Below, piece by piece: positions 40,631 through 48,805 of a stretch of DNA of 64,000 nt (positions are counted from its first letter, which is position 1; each line of letters begins with the position of its first letter). The notes beneath the pieces are model-generated. The model was not told the DNA's origin. It did not search any database and saw only the letters and a program-made list of their open reading frames with translations. Origin of the DNA: Streptomyces sp. NRRL WC-3742 (GTDB lineage: Bacteria > Actinomycetota > Actinomycetes > Streptomycetales > Streptomycetaceae). Location of the stretch: NCBI RefSeq assembly GCF_000720635.1, contig NZ_JOCF01000017.1:30711-94710 (forward strand), read 5' to 3'. The position numbers and the translations under genes were made by a program.

Positions 40631-40882
40631 TCAGGCGGTGCGGGCGCGGTTGCGGGCGGCGCGGCGCTTCATCGCACGACGCTCGTCCTCGCTCATACCG
40701 CCCCAGACGCCCGCGTCCTGGCCGGTCTCGAGCGCCCACTGCAGGCACTGCTCCATGACCGGACAGCGGCGGCACACGGCCTTGGCTTCCTCGATCTGCA
40801 GCAGAGCAGGACCGGTGTTCCCGATCGGGAAGAACAGCTCCGGGTCCTCTTCGCGGCAGACAGCGCGGTGGCGCCAGTCCAT
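40631..40882 (-). CDS. wblE: WhiB-family iron-sulfur regulator WblE
   Basis: 83-residue WhiB-like protein. Four cluster-binding Cys (9, 37, 40 and 46, in AVCREED and AVCRRCPVMEQC), the GVWGG turn and a basic C-terminal DNA-contact segment (RRAMKRRAARNRARTA). The sequence FFPIGNTGPALLQIEEAKAV is characteristic of WblE, whose regulon is linked to redox stress. ATG 40882 has AGGAGGAG upstream. A candidate promoter on the minus strand is TTCACA (40951-40946), 18 bp, TATGCC (40927-40922). Confidence 0.93.
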   Translation of the reverse strand: MDWRHRAVCREEDPELFFPIGNTGPALLQIEEAKAVCRRCPVMEQCLQWALETGQDAGVWGGMSEDERRAMKRRAARNRARTA

Positions 40883-41253
40883 GGTCGTCCAACTCCTCCT
40901 GCCGACGGGGGTCACCCGCTCGGCATAATCGATGGGCCTTGTGAATGTGAACGCTTTCACGAATCCCACAACAACAAAAGAGACCAAAGGCCCATAGGGC
41001 CCGGGAGGTCTGTGCTGGGAGGGGATTCGGCGATTCGAGGGGCGTCTCGCGGTCAGCTCCCCTGTGATGCCGGGGTGGCCGTCGCTGCGAGGTGTCCCGA
41101 TCGCCATGTAGAGGTTCGCAAACCTCGGGCTCGGATACAACCCCCTTCGGCGAGGAATTTTTGATTCTTCGGTGTCGCCTAGCTCACAGCCAGTACTTCT
41201 ATGGAGTGAAGGGGGCTTGTGCGTTCGAGAAGAAGGGCGAACCCCCCTTCCGG
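40883..41253. other. wblE upstream region
   Basis: 370 bp between wblE and the end of the lipid-kinase-like gene. Besides the wblE promoter candidate near 40922-40951 it has a small dyad GAGGTT-CGCA-AACCTC at 41111-41126 and an A/T-rich stretch around 41155-41205. No credible reading frame. The length suggests several promoters or a long leader for wblE. Confidence 0.45.
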
Positions 41254-42225
41254 TCACACAATCACACGCAGTGCCCGGCGTACGCCTGTGAAACTGACCC
41301 GACTCCGGTCTCCAAGATGGTCCCCGTCGACCTGGAAGGGGGCAGGTTCCTCCGAAACCAAGGTGAAGTGTCTGACGTCGTGATAGGAGACGACGTGCTT
41401 CCCGCTGGGCCCGGCCGGTGGGGCGCCGTCGCTCGAAGGCGCGTACGACCGCAGGATCTGACGGACCGTTCGAGCAGTACCGAACGCCGTCATCCGGGTG
41501 ATCCCGAAGAGGTCGAGGTCCGTGTCGAAGGAAGCCTGGGGGGAGGGGTAGACCGGGCGGTTGCCGAGGAAGGTCCACGGCGAGGTGTTGCTGACTATGG
41601 CCATGACCAGGCCCGGAAGCTGTTCGTGGCCCGGTAGTTCCAGGCTCACCGGGCCCCGGCGGCGCTGCTCACGCTGGGTGAAGTAGTGCCGGACGGCCTG
41701 CCCCACGTACAGGGCGTGGGTGGACTTTCTCCCGGCCCTGCGCTGCGCCTCGACCCGGCCGACCACCCCGGCGTCGAAGCCGTAGCCGGCGGTGAAGGTG
41801 AACCAGCGGTCCGGCAGCCCCTCCGTCATCGCCTTGCCCAGCCCGATCGGGCGCTCCCGCCCGCGCTCCAGCGCGTCCAGCAGGGCCCCGGTGGCCTCCA
41901 CGGGGTCGTTGGGCAGGCCCAGGGCGCGGGCGAAGACGTTGGTCGAACCGCCCGGCACCACGGCCAGTCGCGGGACCTTCTCGCCCGGGCCGTGCGTGAG
42001 CAGCCCGTTCACCACCTCGTTGACGGTGCCGTCGCCCCCGAGGGCCACGACCAGGTCCACCGCACCGTCCCGGGCCGCCTCCTCCGCGAGGTCGCGCGCG
42101 TGGCCCCGGTACTGCGTCTCCGCGACATCCAGCTTGAGGTCGCTGCGCAGGGCGTGGATCAGTACGTCCCTGGTCCGGCCACTGGTGGTGGTGGCCTTGT
42201 GGTTCACGACCAGGAGAGCGCGCAT
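41254..42225 (-). CDS. Diacylglycerol/lipid kinase family protein
   Basis: 323 residues with the DAGK catalytic fold. The nucleotide site is VDLVVALGGDGTVNEVVNGL, then LAVVPGGSTNVFARALGLPN; the C-terminal beta-sandwich ends VSEEPAPFQVDGDHLG. Such enzymes phosphorylate diacylglycerol, sphingosine-like lipids or related lipids at the membrane. ATG 42225 (MRALLVVNHKATTTSGRTRD). Divergent from the small membrane protein at 42276. Confidence 0.9.
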   Translation of the reverse strand: MRALLVVNHKATTTSGRTRDVLIHALRSDLKLDVAETQYRGHARDLAEEAARDGAVDLVVALGGDGTVNEVVNGLLTHGPGEKVPRLAVVPGGSTNVFARALGLPNDPVEATGALLDALERGRERPIGLGKAMTEGLPDRWFTFTAGYGFDAGVVGRVEAQRRAGRKSTHALYVGQAVRHYFTQREQRRRGPVSLELPGHEQLPGLVMAIVSNTSPWTFLGNRPVYPSPQASFDTDLDLFGITRMTAFGTARTVRQILRSYAPSSDGAPPAGPSGKHVVSYHDVRHFTLVSEEPAPFQVDGDHLGDRSRVSFTGVRRALRVIV

Positions 42226-42275
42226 GGGGAAAGCCTACGGGTCGGTACGGAGCAACCGGCGGCTACCCTGCTGGA

Positions 42276-42692
42276 GTGACCGCAGAAACCACCGCACCCG
42301 CCACCGCCCGCCCGGTCCCGCTCACCCTGGGCGCGGCCATCACCGCCCTGGAGGGCGCCGCGCTGGCCGTCGTCGGCGTCTGGGACATGGTGTCCGCACT
42401 GTCCGGCCAGTCCAAGCAGATGGCCCTCAACGAGTTCGGCGGCGTGGTCATCGTGCTGCTCGGCGTCCTGCCGGTGCTGGCCGCCCGCGCCCTGCTCAAG
42501 GAGCGGCGCTGGGGACGCAGCCCGGCCGTGCTGACCAACTCGATCTGCCTGCCGGTCGCCTACTACATGGTCGAGAGCGGCGGGGCGATGATCGCGGTCG
42601 GCGCGGTCGTCGGCCTGCTCGGGCTGGTGGGCATCGGGGCGCTGCTGAACCCGAGGACGACGGCGGCCCTGTACACCCAGCACGAGGGCTGA
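42276..42692 (+). CDS. Small integral membrane protein
   Basis: 138 residues, function unknown, with four predicted TM helices (AAITALEGAALAVVGVWDMV; GGVVIVLLGVLPVLAARALL; VLTNSICLPVAYYMV; IAVGAVVGLLGLVGIGALL) and short loops. Start GTG 42276. It lies between the divergent lipid-kinase-like gene and the convergent sigH; a homologue in this position is, as I recall, conserved in streptomycetes. Confidence 0.75.
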   Translation: MTAETTAPATARPVPLTLGAAITALEGAALAVVGVWDMVSALSGQSKQMALNEFGGVVIVLLGVLPVLAARALLKERRWGRSPAVLTNSICLPVAYYMVESGGAMIAVGAVVGLLGLVGIGALLNPRTTAALYTQHEG

Positions 42693-42740
42693 GCGCACAG
42701 GGCCGGAGAGGTCCTGAGAGGTCCTGAGCCGTCGTCAGGT

Positions 42741-43739
42741 CTACTCCTCCACGAGGAGCTTCTCGCGCAGCTGGGCCAACGTGCGGGCCAGCAGCCGGGA
42801 GACGTGCATCTGGGAGATCCCCACCTCGGCGGCGATCTGCGACTGGGTCATGTTGCGGAAGAACCGCAGCACCAGGATCTTCTGCTCCCGGGGCGGCAGT
42901 TGGGCCAGCAGGGGCTTGAGCGACTCGCGGTACTCGACGCCCTCCAGCGCCTCGTCGGTGGCGCCCAGGGTGTCCGCCACGGCCGGCGACTCGTCGTCGC
43001 TGTCCGGGACGTCCAGGGACAGCGTGGAGTACGCGTTGGCGGACTCCAGACCCTCCAGGACGTCCTCCTCGGAGATCCCCAGGTGCTCGGCCAGCTCGTG
43101 CACCGTGGGGGAGCGGCCGTGCCGCTGGGAGAGCTCGCTGGTCGCCGTGGTGAGCGACAGCCGCAGCTCCTGGAGGCGGCGCGGCACCCGGACCGCCCAG
43201 CCCTTGTCGCGGAAGTGCCGCTTGATCTCGCCGACGATGGTCGGCGTCGCGTAGGTGGAGAACTCGACCCCGCGCTCGTGGTCGAAGCGGTCCACCGACT
43301 TGATCAGGCCGATGGTGGCGACCTGGGTGAGGTCGTCCAGCGGCTCACCCCGGTTGCGGAACCGCCGGGCCAGGTGCTCGACCAGCGGGATGTGCATCCG
43401 CACCAGCTGGTTGCGCAGCTCGACGCGCTCCGAGGAGCCCTCGGGCAGCGCGGACAGCCGGACGAACAGCGCCCTGGCCGCCTCCCGGTCCGGCGCGCCG
43501 GAGCGGTGCGCGCTCTGGACGGGCACCGCCCCGTGCGGCTCCCCGGCCTCGTCCGCCGGTTCGGGCGGGTTCGGCGAGGAGTGCGACGGATCAGACGTCG
43601 GCTCGGTCGGCTGGCTCATCCGGTGGGCGTCCTTCGGGTGCGCTTCGTCGTTGGCGGCGAGGCCGGGAACGCTCGCCTGGGTCGGTACGGCAGGGCCCGC
43701 CGTCGCGAGGCCGGTACGGTCCAGATCACTCACGGCCAT
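42741..43739 (-). CDS. sigH: SigB/SigF-type stress sigma factor SigH
   Basis: 332-residue group 3 sigma factor. An acidic Pro/Ser-rich N-terminal extension (about 1-95) precedes region 2 (IPLVEHLARRFRNRGEPLDD then TIGLIKSVDRFDHERGVEFS), region 3 (SLTTATSELSQRHGRSPTVH) and region 4 (LPPREQKILVLRFFRNMTQS, GISQMHVSRLLARTLAQLRE). Location beside the anti-sigma gene prsH matches S. coelicolor sigH, which acts in osmotic/heat stress and septation. ATG 43739 is used; MSQPTEPTSD at 43618 is a plausible second start, in line with the several SigH forms known. Confidence 0.92.
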   Translation of the reverse strand: MAVSDLDRTGLATAGPAVPTQASVPGLAANDEAHPKDAHRMSQPTEPTSDPSHSSPNPPEPADEAGEPHGAVPVQSAHRSGAPDREAARALFVRLSALPEGSSERVELRNQLVRMHIPLVEHLARRFRNRGEPLDDLTQVATIGLIKSVDRFDHERGVEFSTYATPTIVGEIKRHFRDKGWAVRVPRRLQELRLSLTTATSELSQRHGRSPTVHELAEHLGISEEDVLEGLESANAYSTLSLDVPDSDDESPAVADTLGATDEALEGVEYRESLKPLLAQLPPREQKILVLRFFRNMTQSQIAAEVGISQMHVSRLLARTLAQLREKLLVEE

Positions 43740-43890
43740 TCCCCCGTTCCGTTCCGGGAGCACCGGGGCCACCGGCCCCGGTTTCGTCTCGTTGGTCGTA
43801 CCGCTTGTCGGGCGGTACCGGGAGCCGCCCGCCCCGCCCCCGGACGGGGAGTGGCGGACGGCCCTTGCACGGGTGTTGCTCAGGGGCCGG

Positions 43891-44301
43891 CTAGTGGGCG
43901 GCGGAGCCGCCGCGCTTCTTGTGCAGGCTGATCGTGACGGTCTTGTCCTCGCCGACCGAGGAGTCGACCTCACCGGCGAGCGCCGAGAGCACCGTCCAGG
44001 CGAAGGTGTCCCGCTCGGGGGCCTTGCCGTCGGTGGTCGGCGCGGAGACGGTGACCTTGAGCGAGTCCCCGACCAGGCGGAACTCGCAGGACAACACCGA
44101 GCCCGGCACCGCCTGCTGGAGCAGGATGGCGCAGGCTTCGTCGACCGCGATCCTCAGGTCCTCGATCTCGTCGAGGGTGAAGTCCAGCCGGGCCGCGAGC
44201 CCGGCGGTCGCTGTTCGCAGCACGGAGAGGTAGGCCCCCGCTGCGGGCAGCCGGACCTCCACGAAGTCCTGAACTCCGAGATCGTCGTCGATCTGGGACA
44301 C
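43891..44301 (-). CDS. prsH: Anti-sigma factor of SigH (PrsH/UshX-like)
   Basis: 136-residue RsbW-type HATPase protein. It has VQDFVEVRLPAAGAYLSVLR, the N-box ARLDFTLDEIEDLRIAVDEA, and SLKVTVSAPTT. The G-boxes are degenerate, as usual in this family. It should bind and silence SigH until stress frees it. Start GTG 44301 with AGGAGG upstream. It precedes sigH by 151 bp in the same direction, and a SigB/SigH-type promoter lies just upstream. Confidence 0.88.
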   Translation of the reverse strand: MSQIDDDLGVQDFVEVRLPAAGAYLSVLRTATAGLAARLDFTLDEIEDLRIAVDEACAILLQQAVPGSVLSCEFRLVGDSLKVTVSAPTTDGKAPERDTFAWTVLSALAGEVDSSVGEDKTVTISLHKKRGGSAAH

Positions 44302-44335
44302 CCTTGCCTCCTGGGTGGCGTGCTGTGCTTCCTTG

Positions 44336-44359
44336 GTACCCCGTGAAGGGGTTCGATGC
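44336..44359 (-). promoter_or_regulatory. SigB/SigH-type promoter upstream of prsH-sigH
   Basis: On the minus strand GCAT (44359-44356), 14 bp, GGGTAC (44341-44336), fitting the GNNT-N14-16-GGGTAC pattern of streptomycete SigB-family promoters. It lies 35 bp before the prsH start, implying that SigH or a relative drives this operon. Confidence 0.6.
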
Positions 44360-44487
44360 CAGGTGTTCCCGGCATCGAGGTCGATCGCCTTCCGCACACG
44401 GTGCGGGAGTTACTCATGGTAAGGCATTGCGACGCAGGGTGGCAGGGGCTTTGCCGGACTCCGCCGGTCCAATCGGGAACCGGTCGT

Positions 44488-44967
44488 TCACCCGGAGGTC
44501 CCGGCCCGGGTGAGAGCCTCGTCGGTGAGCCGGTAGACCGTCCAGCCGGCCATCGGGACGGCTCCGAGGGACTCGTAGAAGTCGATCGAGGGCCGGTTCC
44601 AGTCCAGCACCGACCACTCGACGCGGGAGTAGCCGCGCTCCACGGCGATCCGCGCCAGCTCCAGCAGCAGCGCCTTGCCGTGGCCGCCGCCGCGCGCCTC
44701 GGGGCGGACGTACAGGTCCTCGAGGTAGATCCCGTGGGTGCCGCGCCAGGTCGAGAAGTTGAGGAACCAGATCGCGAAGCCGACCGGCTCGCCGGTGGCC
44801 CCGTCCTCGGCGATCAGGCCGAACAGCGCGGGCTCGGGGCCGAACAGCGCGTCGTGCAGCTGCTCGTCCGTGGCCACGGCCGCCTGCGGTTCCTTCTCGT
44901 ACTCCGCGAGATCGCGGATCATGGCGCGGATGAGCGGGACGTCGCTCGCGACGGCGGTGCGGATCAT
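44488..44967 (-). CDS. GNAT family N-acetyltransferase
   Basis: 159-residue acetyltransferase of the diamine N-acetyltransferase (SAT/thialysine) type: MIRDLAEYEKEPQAAVATDE, YLEDLYVRPEARGGGHGKAL for CoA binding, and VEWSVLDWNRPSIDFYESLG. Relatives acetylate polyamines or lysine analogues. ATG 44967 (MIRTAVASDVPLIRAMIRDL) is the family start. The frame runs on to 45753, but that part belongs to the binding-protein gene in another frame. Confidence 0.9.
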   Translation of the reverse strand: MIRTAVASDVPLIRAMIRDLAEYEKEPQAAVATDEQLHDALFGPEPALFGLIAEDGATGEPVGFAIWFLNFSTWRGTHGIYLEDLYVRPEARGGGHGKALLLELARIAVERGYSRVEWSVLDWNRPSIDFYESLGAVPMAGWTVYRLTDEALTRAGTSG

Positions 44968-45029
44968 GCCTCCGAGCGTACCGACCGGGCCCCGCTTCTC
45001 CCAGGGCCCGGCCGATGAAGATCTCGAGC

Positions 45030-46028
45030 TCAGCGGGCTTCCGGCACATTGCCGAGGAATCGGGCCAGCGAGTCGACCGCCGCCGGGTTGCGGGGGCTCT
45101 CCACCAGGTCGACGTAGTCCATCACGAAGATCCGGTCGTTCCTGATCGCGGAGACGCCGGCCAGCGCGGGCAGGGACTTGAGGAAGTTCCGCTTCTCCTC
45201 GGCGCTCACCGAGCCGTAGTCGTTGATCACGATCACCTCGGGGTCGCGCTGCACCACGCTCTCCCAGCCGGCGGTCACCCAGGAGTCGTTCAGGTCGTGC
45301 ATGACGTTGGTACCGCCGGCCTTGGCGATGATCTCGTCCGCGGCGGCGAACCTGCCCGCGGTGAACGGCTTGTCCTTCCCGCTGTCGTACAGGAAGACGG
45401 ACGGGCTGCGGGTGGGCCGCCGGGTGGCGTCGATCTGCGCCTTGAAGCGGGCGATCAGCCTGTCGGCGCGCTCGCGGACGTCGAAGATCTCGCCGAGGTT
45501 GGCGAGGTCGGTGTAGAGCGCCTCCAGCGGGTCCATCACGCCGCGCTCGCGGCCCGCGCCGCTGCGGCAGGACTCGGTGAGCACGTAGGAGTCCACGCCG
45601 AGGGCCCTGAACGCCGCGGGGGTGACGCCGCTGCCCTCGTCGAAGCCGTAGTGCCAGCCGGCGAAGACCAGGTCGGCCCTGGCGTCCAGGACGATCTCCT
45701 TGGTGATCTCCTTCTTGGAGAGCCAGGAGGTCTTCCCGTACCCGTCCTTCCACTCCACCGCGTCGACCCGCCCCCTGTCGTCGGGCATCACGTAGCCGGC
45801 CATCCGGTCGGCGAGGCCGAGGGCGAACACCATCTCGGTGATGCCGACGTCGTTGGTGACCGTCCGGGCGGGCTTCTGCGAGAAGGTGAGCGCGGTGCCG
45901 CAGTTGTCGACGGTCACCGGGTAGTGCGCCGAGGCTCCGGCAGCCCGGTCGGCGGGGGCGATCTCGGCGCCGCAGGCGGTGAGGCCGAGGGTGAGCAGGG
46001 CGGTGGCGGCAAGGGCCTTGGTACGCAA
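45030..46028 (-). CDS. BtuF-type ABC transporter substrate-binding lipoprotein (cobalamin)
   Basis: 332-residue class III binding protein with signal peptide and lipobox LTAC. Two lobes are joined by a long helix; motifs include ARTVTNDVGITEMVFALGLA, ARADLVFAGWHYGFDEGSGV and DPEVIVINDYGSV. The class serves siderophores, haem and B12; the cobalamin riboswitch at the head of this three-gene operon makes B12 or a corrinoid the best guess. Start is TTG 46028 with GGAGGAG upstream. Last gene of the operon. Confidence 0.85.
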   Translation of the reverse strand: MRTKALAATALLTLGLTACGAEIAPADRAAGASAHYPVTVDNCGTALTFSQKPARTVTNDVGITEMVFALGLADRMAGYVMPDDRGRVDAVEWKDGYGKTSWLSKKEITKEIVLDARADLVFAGWHYGFDEGSGVTPAAFRALGVDSYVLTESCRSGAGRERGVMDPLEALYTDLANLGEIFDVRERADRLIARFKAQIDATRRPTRSPSVFLYDSGKDKPFTAGRFAAADEIIAKAGGTNVMHDLNDSWVTAGWESVVQRDPEVIVINDYGSVSAEEKRNFLKSLPALAGVSAIRNDRIFVMDYVDLVESPRNPAAVDSLARFLGNVPEAR

Positions 46029-46050
46029 GGGGGTTCTCCTCCCGGAGAGG

Positions 46051-46830
46051 TCAGAGGCGGTCGAACAGCAACTGGAGGGCGCCGGTCAGCGGGTGCCGTA
46101 CGGGCGTGGCCCGCACGCCGAACACCTCGGCCAGCAGCTCGGGCCGGAGCACCTCCTCGGGCGGCCCGGAGGCGACGATCCGGCCGGCGCGCAGCACGTA
46201 CAGCAGGTCGCAGTGGGCCGCCGCCAGGTTGAGGTCGTGCAGCGCGGTGAGCACGGTCGGGCCGGCCTCGCGGGCCAGCGCCAGCACCTCCAACTGGTGG
46301 GCGACGTCCAGGTGGTTGGTGGGCTCGTCCAGCACCAGCAGCCTCGGCTCCTGGACGAGCGCGCGGGCGATCAGCGTCCGCTGCTTCTCGCCGCCGGACA
46401 GGTTCAGGAAGCCCCGCTCGGCCAGGTGCTCCACCCCGACCCGGCGTATCGCCCAGGCGCAGCGCTCCGCCTCGTCGGCGGCGCCGGGGCCGGACAGGCC
46501 CCGCCGGTGCGGCAGCCGCCCCATGGCGACCACCTCGGCCACGGTGAAGTCGAACTCGGCGGAGTGCTCCTGCGTCAGCGCGGCCACCCGGCGGGCCGAT
46601 TCGCGCGGGGTCAGCGCGTGCAGGTCCTCGCCGTCCAGCCGTACGGACCCGCCCGCCGGGCGCAGCACCCGGTAGACGCAGCGCAGCAGCGTGGACTTGC
46701 CGCTGCCGTTGGGCCCGATCAGCCCGACCACCTGCCCCGGCGCGGCCCTCAGGCCCACCTCGTGGACGAGCCTGGCGCCCGCCAGTTCGACGGAGACGCC
46801 CTCGACGAGCAGCTCTTCGGCCTTCGCCAT
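46051..46830 (-). CDS. BtuD/FecE-type ABC transporter ATP-binding protein
   Basis: 259-residue ATPase: Walker A GLIGPNGSGKSTLL, Q-loop in VAALTQEHSAEFDF, signature LNLSGGEKQR, Walker B LLVLDEPTNHLD, switch His in LTALHDLNLA. Its ATG shares one base with the permease stop (TGATG). It powers the permease encoded upstream. Frames extending above 46830 are inside the permease gene. Confidence 0.9.
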   Translation of the reverse strand: MAKAEELLVEGVSVELAGARLVHEVGLRAAPGQVVGLIGPNGSGKSTLLRCVYRVLRPAGGSVRLDGEDLHALTPRESARRVAALTQEHSAEFDFTVAEVVAMGRLPHRRGLSGPGAADEAERCAWAIRRVGVEHLAERGFLNLSGGEKQRTLIARALVQEPRLLVLDEPTNHLDVAHQLEVLALAREAGPTVLTALHDLNLAAAHCDLLYVLRAGRIVASGPPEEVLRPELLAEVFGVRATPVRHPLTGALQLLFDRL

Positions 46831-47891
46831 CACCGGCCTCCCAGGGACTGGCCGCGGCGGCGCATCATCAGCAGGAAGGCGGGCACCCCGAGCACGGCCG
46901 TGAACACCCCGACGGGCAGTTCGGCGGGCGCCAGCAGGGTCCGCGAGGCGATGTCCACCCAGACCAGCAGCAGCGCCCCGGCGGGCGGCGCGACCAGCAG
47001 CACCCGGCGGTGCGAGGCGCCGACCAGCATCCGGGCCAGATGCGGCATCAGCAGCCCGACGAAGCCGATCGCCCCGCTGACGGCGACCACGGTGCCGGTG
47101 ACGGCGGCCGTCACCACGAACAGCTCGCGGCGCAGCCGGTCCGGGTCCACGCCGAGCGAGGCGGAGGTCTCGTCGCCCATCGCGAGCGCGTCGAGGCGCC
47201 CAACGGCGCAGGCCAGGTACACCAGCCCGGCCAGGACGGTGGCGGCGGCGATCGGCACCGAGCCCCAGGTCGCGCCGCCCAGGCTCCCGAGCAGCCACAT
47301 CATGACGTCCCGGGCGGCCTCGCCGCGGTCGGCGGCGAAGACCATCAGGGAGGTGACGGCGGAGAACCCGTAGGACAGTGCGGTGCCGGTGAGCACCAGC
47401 CGCAGCGGGGTGAGCCCGTACGCGGTGCGGGCGGCGAGGTAGACCAGCACCATCGCGGCCAGCGCGGAGGCGAAGGCGGAGACGGAGATCGCCCAGATCC
47501 CGAGCGCGGCGAAGGCGCCGAGCAGCATCACGGCGTTGGCGCCGACCGCCGCCCCGGAGGAGATGCCGAGGACGAAGGGATCGGCGAGCGCGTTGCGCAC
47601 CAGCGCCTGCACGGCCACGCCGGTGGCGGCCAGGCCCGCCCCGACCACGGCGGCCAGGAGGGTGCGCGGCAGCCGGATCTGCCAGACGATCGCGTACGCG
47701 GCCGCTTCGTCGGCCCCCAGCCGGCCGCCCGTCAGACCGGCGCCCAGCAGCCGCAGGACCTGTGGGAGGCCCAGCCCGGCGGAGCCGAGGGCGACCCCGC
47801 AGACGAGCGAGACCAGCAGGGCGAGGGAAAGTCCGAGTGCGAGGGGCAGGGCGGGTGTTCGGCGTGGGGGCGGGCTGGTGCTCACGGTCAC
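46830..47891 (-). CDS. BtuC/FecCD-type ABC transporter permease
   Basis: 353-residue permease with about ten TM helices; typical sequences are IRLPRTLLAAVVGAGLAATG, VQALVRNALADPFVLGISSG, and the coupling region GAIGFVGLLMPHLARMLVGA. Imports cobalamin/corrinoid with the adjacent ATPase and binding protein. Start GTG 47891; the message begins some 220 nt earlier with a cobalamin riboswitch, so synthesis should fall when B12 is plentiful. Confidence 0.9.
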   Translation of the reverse strand: MTVSTSPPPRRTPALPLALGLSLALLVSLVCGVALGSAGLGLPQVLRLLGAGLTGGRLGADEAAAYAIVWQIRLPRTLLAAVVGAGLAATGVAVQALVRNALADPFVLGISSGAAVGANAVMLLGAFAALGIWAISVSAFASALAAMVLVYLAARTAYGLTPLRLVLTGTALSYGFSAVTSLMVFAADRGEAARDVMMWLLGSLGGATWGSVPIAAATVLAGLVYLACAVGRLDALAMGDETSASLGVDPDRLRRELFVVTAAVTGTVVAVSGAIGFVGLLMPHLARMLVGASHRRVLLVAPPAGALLLVWVDIASRTLLAPAELPVGVFTAVLGVPAFLLMMRRRGQSLGGR

Positions 47892-47979
47892 GGGCGGCTG
47901 CGCCTTGCCTCGGGCCGGGCGCGCGCCGGGCCGGGCCGCCTGCCGGGCTGCGCCGGGGGGCCGTCCCCTCGCAGTCCAC

Positions 47980-48110
47980 GGCGAGTCGTCGGGAGTTCAG
48001 CGGCCGGGGGCGATCGGGCTGGCGGGGCCGTACGGGTACGGGCTCCGCTCACCGTTGCGGGTCAGCGCCGGACTCTCACCGGACTTCTCCCTCGGACGCC
48101 CTGGCAGCAT
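47980..48110 (-). ncRNA. Cobalamin riboswitch upstream of the B12 importer operon
   Basis: Minus strand: GAAGTCCGGTGAGAGTCC then GGCGCTGACCCGCAACGGTG, the conserved core of cobalamin riboswitches, and a degenerate B12 box ACTCCCGACGACTCGCC (47996-47980). It precedes the permease start by about 90 nt. The rest of the 329-bp gap to sodN contains the sodN terminator. Edges approximate. Confidence 0.9.
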
Positions 48111-48165
48111 AACAGCCACTCAGGCTAGGCAACCCTTACCGGGGGTGGGGCGGCCGTGAACGCGC

Positions 48166-48201
48166 GACCGCCCCCGGCCGACGGTGCGGACGGGGGCGGT
48201 C
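48166..48201. terminator. Terminator after sodN
   Basis: 10-bp perfect stem GACCGCCCCC (48166-48175) with GGGGGCGGTC (48192-48201), with additional G/C pairing in the loop, 20 bp past the sodN stop on the minus strand. Confidence 0.75.
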
Positions 48202-48220
48202 GGGTGGCGACGCGTCAGGC

Positions 48221-48616
48221 TCACGCCTGCTTGGTCTCCCAGAAGATCTTGTCGACCTCGGCGATCAGGTCCAGCAGGGCCTGGCCGGTGGCCGGGTCCG
48301 TCGACGCCTTCGCGGCCGAGGCGGCCTTGAGGGTGTCGTTGATCAGCTGGTGCAGCTGCGGGTACTTCTCGAAGTGCGGGGCCTTGAAGTAGTCGCTCCA
48401 CAGCACCGAGATGTGGTGCTTGACGGCCTCGGCGCGCTGCTCCTTGATGATGATGGCGCGGGCGCGGAAGTGCGGGTCCTCGTTGGCCTGGTACTTCTCC
48501 TGAGTGGCCTTGACCGACTCGGCCTCCAGCTTGGCCTGCGCGGGGTCGTACACACCGCAGGGCAGGTCGCAGTGGGCGTGCGCGGTGACGCGCGGTGCAA
48601 ACAGACGAGAGAACAT
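48221..48616 (-). CDS. sodN: Nickel superoxide dismutase precursor
   Basis: 131-residue Ni-SOD precursor. A 14-residue propeptide is removed to expose His15 of the nickel hook HCDLPCGVYDP (His1, Cys2 and Cys6 of the mature form). The remaining helical bundle (YQANEDPHFRARAIIIKEQR, HHISVLWSDYFKAPHF) is full length. It dismutates superoxide in the cytoplasm as a hexamer. ATG 48616 follows AAGGAAG. Divergent from sodX, the maturation protease; in streptomycetes Ni via Nur controls SOD choice, but no Nur box was identified by eye. Confidence 0.97.
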   Translation of the reverse strand: MFSRLFAPRVTAHAHCDLPCGVYDPAQAKLEAESVKATQEKYQANEDPHFRARAIIIKEQRAEAVKHHISVLWSDYFKAPHFEKYPQLHQLINDTLKAASAAKASTDPATGQALLDLIAEVDKIFWETKQA

Positions 48617-48805
48617 GGGAGTCCTTCCTTAGATCGTCTTCCCGCGGCCGAGACTACCGTCACCCCCTCGTGGTTTCGCGATCGGGCGGTGGGCCTAGGG
48701 CAAAAGGCCGAGTCGCGTACGGGCCGTGGCCGAGTCGAAGCGCACGTCGAACCGGTGACGGTCCGTACGGCAGACTGGGGGACGGTCGGCGCGGGAGGAG
48801 GAGTC

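Noticed and set aside
40457..41164. Plus-strand frame of 235 codons over wblE
   Set aside because: Antisense shadow of wblE, whose WhiB motifs are unambiguous on the other strand.
45030..47891. Siderophore (iron) uptake system
   Set aside because: The proteins alone would allow it, but the cobalamin riboswitch at the head of the operon argues for B12.
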